This document shows, piece by piece, positions 62,561 to 64,000 of a stretch of DNA of 64,000 nt. Every line of letters starts with the position of its first letter. Within the stretch, counting starts at the first letter, position 1. Source of the DNA: UBA8231 sp036011085. Its GTDB lineage: Bacteria > Latescibacterota > UBA2968 > UBA8231. The position numbers and the translations under genes are program-made. Under the pieces are notes generated by a model that was not told the origin of the DNA, made no database searches, and was given only the letters and a program-made list of their open reading frames with translations. The stretch covers positions 1 through 64,000 of the forward strand of contig DASCMS010000147.1 of the NCBI GenBank assembly GCA_036011085.1. The letters run 5' to 3'.

Positions 62561-64000
62561 CTAGAGCGCGACCTGGCGCGCCCAGGAGATGTGCGAATCC
62601 TGAAGAACGTCGTCCAGCGCTGCCTGCGGCATGTGGCTGTCGACGTTGAGCACTGTGAGGGCCTTGCCCCCCACCTGCTGCCGGCCGCAGCTCATGCGCG
62701 CGATATTGACTTTGTGGGCACCCATCGTACTGCCGACACGACCGATGATACCCGGGATGTCATCGTTCAGGTAAAACAGCATGTGACCCTCCGGCGCGGC
62801 ATCGATGTCGTATTCGTCGAACCGTACGATCCGCAGATCGCGATGACCGAACAGTGTGCCCGAAAGAACGCGGCGTCTGTCCCCGGCTTCGAGGATCACC
62901 GTGAGCAGGCTGGCGTAGTCTTCCGGGTCGCTGCTCTTCAACTCGTCTACACGTATACCTCGTTCCTGGGCCACCACCGGGGCGTTCACCAGGTTGATCG
63001 AACCGTCGGATACAAAGGCATCCATGATGCCCTTGAGTACTGCCGATGTCAGCGGTGATGTCGCGTGGGTTGTGACCTCGCCGCGGTATTCGATAGTGAT
63101 GCGCTCCACGGTACCCTCTGCCAGCTGCCCCTGGATCCGGCCCATGCGTTCGCCCAGGTCGAGATAGGGGCGCAGCTTGTCGTAGGCTTCCGGTTCAATG
63201 GACGGCACATTTACCGCGTTGCGGATCACTCCCGCCACAAGCACGTCCCGTACCTGCTCTGCGACCTGCAAGGCCACGTTCGACTGGGCTTCCTGTGTTG
63301 AGGCCGCCAGGTGTGGCGTACAGATGACGCGCTCGTGGCCGATGAGCTTCGAATCTGCTGCGGGGGGCTCATCCTCGTAGACGTCGAGGGCGACACCAGA
63401 GACCTTGCCCGACTCCAGACCCGCCAGCAGGGCCGCCTCATCGACGATGCCGCCGCGGGCACAGTTGATGATGTGCACGCCGTCCTTGCATTTGCCCAGC
63501 TGGTCTGAGGAAAGGTAGTGTCTGGTCTGGGGAGTCAGAGGAAGATGAAAGGTCAGGAAGTCTCCTTCGGCCCAGATCTGCTCAAGGTCCGCCGGTTGTG
63601 TCCCGTACGACTGGATCGCCTCGTCCGTCATGAACGGATCGTATCCGAGGACTCGCATGTGGAGTCCACTGGCACGCTCGGCGACCTCCCGCCCCACCTT
63701 GCCGAGGCCGAGCACGCCGATCGTCTTGCCTGCCAGCTCGACACCGGTGAAGGCGCTGCGTTCCCATTTGCCCGCTTTTACCGAAGCCGTAGCCTGCGCC
63801 ACGTTGCGGGCCAGCGCCATCAGCATGGCCAGCGAGTGCTCGGCCGTGCTGACCGAGTTGCCACCGGGCGTGTTCATCACAACCACGCCCCGACGTGTGG
63901 CTGCCTCCATGTCGATGTTGTCGACGCCGGCGCCGGCCCGCCCCACGGCCCGGAGGACTCCGGCACGTTCGATGACGGCGTCCGTCACCTTGGTGGCGCT
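62561..64000 (-). CDS. serA: D-3-phosphoglycerate dehydrogenase, 5' end outside window
   Basis: The frame is open to the window edge; the first residues seen, SATKVTDAVIERAG, match a site about 50 residues into SerA, so the true start lies beyond. The visible 479 residues show the NAD motif GVLGLGKVGREVAERA, the INCARGGIVDE loop with Arg, Glu in YEDEPP, His in TPHLAAST, then an ASB domain and a C-terminal ACT domain (VRFDEYDIDAAPEGHML onwards), the long SerA type with serine-feedback potential. It makes 3-phosphohydroxypyruvate for serine synthesis. Confidence 0.94.
   Translation of the reverse strand, partial: SATKVTDAVIERAGVLRAVGRAGAGVDNIDMEAATRRGVVVMNTPGGNSVSTAEHSLAMLMALARNVAQATASVKAGKWERSAFTGVELAGKTIGVLGLGKVGREVAERASGLHMRVLGYDPFMTDEAIQSYGTQPADLEQIWAEGDFLTFHLPLTPQTRHYLSSDQLGKCKDGVHIINCARGGIVDEAALLAGLESGKVSGVALDVYEDEPPAADSKLIGHERVICTPHLAASTQEAQSNVALQVAEQVRDVLVAGVIRNAVNVPSIEPEAYDKLRPYLDLGERMGRIQGQLAEGTVERITIEYRGEVTTHATSPLTSAVLKGIMDAFVSDGSINLVNAPVVAQERGIRVDELKSSDPEDYASLLTVILEAGDRRRVLSGTLFGHRDLRIVRFDEYDIDAAPEGHMLFYLNDDIPGIIGRVGSTMGAHKVNIARMSCGRQQVGGKALTVLNVDSHMPQAALDDVLQDSHISWARQVAL

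Noticed and set aside
1..64000. Genome-wide reassignment of TAG as a sense codon
   Set aside because: Many intact genes end in TAG at their expected C-termini (for example purA at 61261, serA at 62561, the OPT gene at 23117, the mannonate dehydratase-like gene at 30739 and the DUF6785 gene itself at 14226).
1..64000. tRNA, rRNA, CRISPR arrays or intact insertion sequences
   Set aside because: Intergenic gaps are short and showed no cloverleaf-like sequence, direct-repeat/spacer arrays or transposase genes by eye.

Overview
The window is a dense, high-GC stretch of bacterial chromosome with about 50 protein-coding genes and no rRNA, tRNA or CRISPR array that I could see. The gene mix (several enolase-superfamily dehydratases, Gfo/Idh oxidoreductases, a phytanoyl-CoA dioxygenase, a sulfatase, a sialidase, a CE15-type esterase, an RraA-like protein, a parallel beta-helix protein, OPT and DUF6785 membrane proteins, a Na+-pumping decarboxylase) is what I associate with uncultured heterotrophs of the Latescibacterota/Poribacteria type. 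That placement is inference from gene content only. Genes are packed tightly: ATGA, GTGA and TGATG start/stop overlaps are common, and ten convergent gene pairs are separated by only 1-28 bp.

Layout. 1-5.0 kb: end of a toroid-fold protein, biotin ligase birA, and convergent to it the oadGBA operon for a sodium-pumping biotin decarboxylase, so the carrier and its ligase are neighbours. 5.25-6.9 kb: B12-binding radical SAM protein. 6.9-10.5 kb: an M20 hydrolase, class III aminotransferase and enolase-superfamily operon joined by 4-bp overlaps. 10.7-14.2 kb: VOC protein, a lipoprotein/AhpD-like pair, a second enolase-superfamily enzyme and an unknown protein. 14.2-23.1 kb: a divergent membrane cluster with a DUF6785 protein, a very large protein with a degenerate M28 peptidase-like ectodomain fused to an FtsX-type permease, and an OPT transporter. 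23.1-26.5 kb: Gfo/Idh oxidoreductase, GMC flavoenzyme and an internally duplicated membrane protein. 26.6-30.7 kb: sugar isomerase-like, beta-propeller, beta-helix and mannonate-dehydratase-like genes. 30.8-32.2 kb: two different vapBC toxin-antitoxin modules. 32.3-39.4 kb: a deaminase-like/dehydrogenase/sialidase operon, a CE15-like esterase translationally coupled to purN, and a dioxygenase/2-hydroxyacid dehydrogenase pair. 39.4-44.2 kb: a giant periplasmic-propeller hybrid histidine kinase. 44.2-53.1 kb: DapA-like, methyltransferase, Gfo/Idh, MATE and ROK genes, then a GTGA-coupled operon for a DSD1-type PLP enzyme, a GH133 debranching enzyme and an RraA-like protein. 53.1-54.7 kb: a scar with a decayed integron-type integrase and a small membrane ORF. 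54.7-58.9 kb: DUF4416, sulfatase, broken DUF362 gene and methyltransferase. 58.9-64 kb: a housekeeping operon running serA, purA, methylisocitrate lyase, citrate synthase and cupin.

The most unusual aspects are (i) the DUF6785 / M28-FtsX / OPT cluster, in which the two flanking transporters look like distant paralogues around a huge FtsX-type protein whose peptidase residues are lost; (ii) in-frame TAG codons in two divergent neighbours of that cluster, with clean conserved sequence continuing past each; and (iii) other disruptions (frameshifted sensor kinase, doubly frameshifted DUF362 gene, deleted integrase). Since TAG is used as an ordinary terminal stop by many genes here, genome-wide recoding is not supported. 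The breaks are real decay, local readthrough, or assembly error, and only reads or expression data can tell which.
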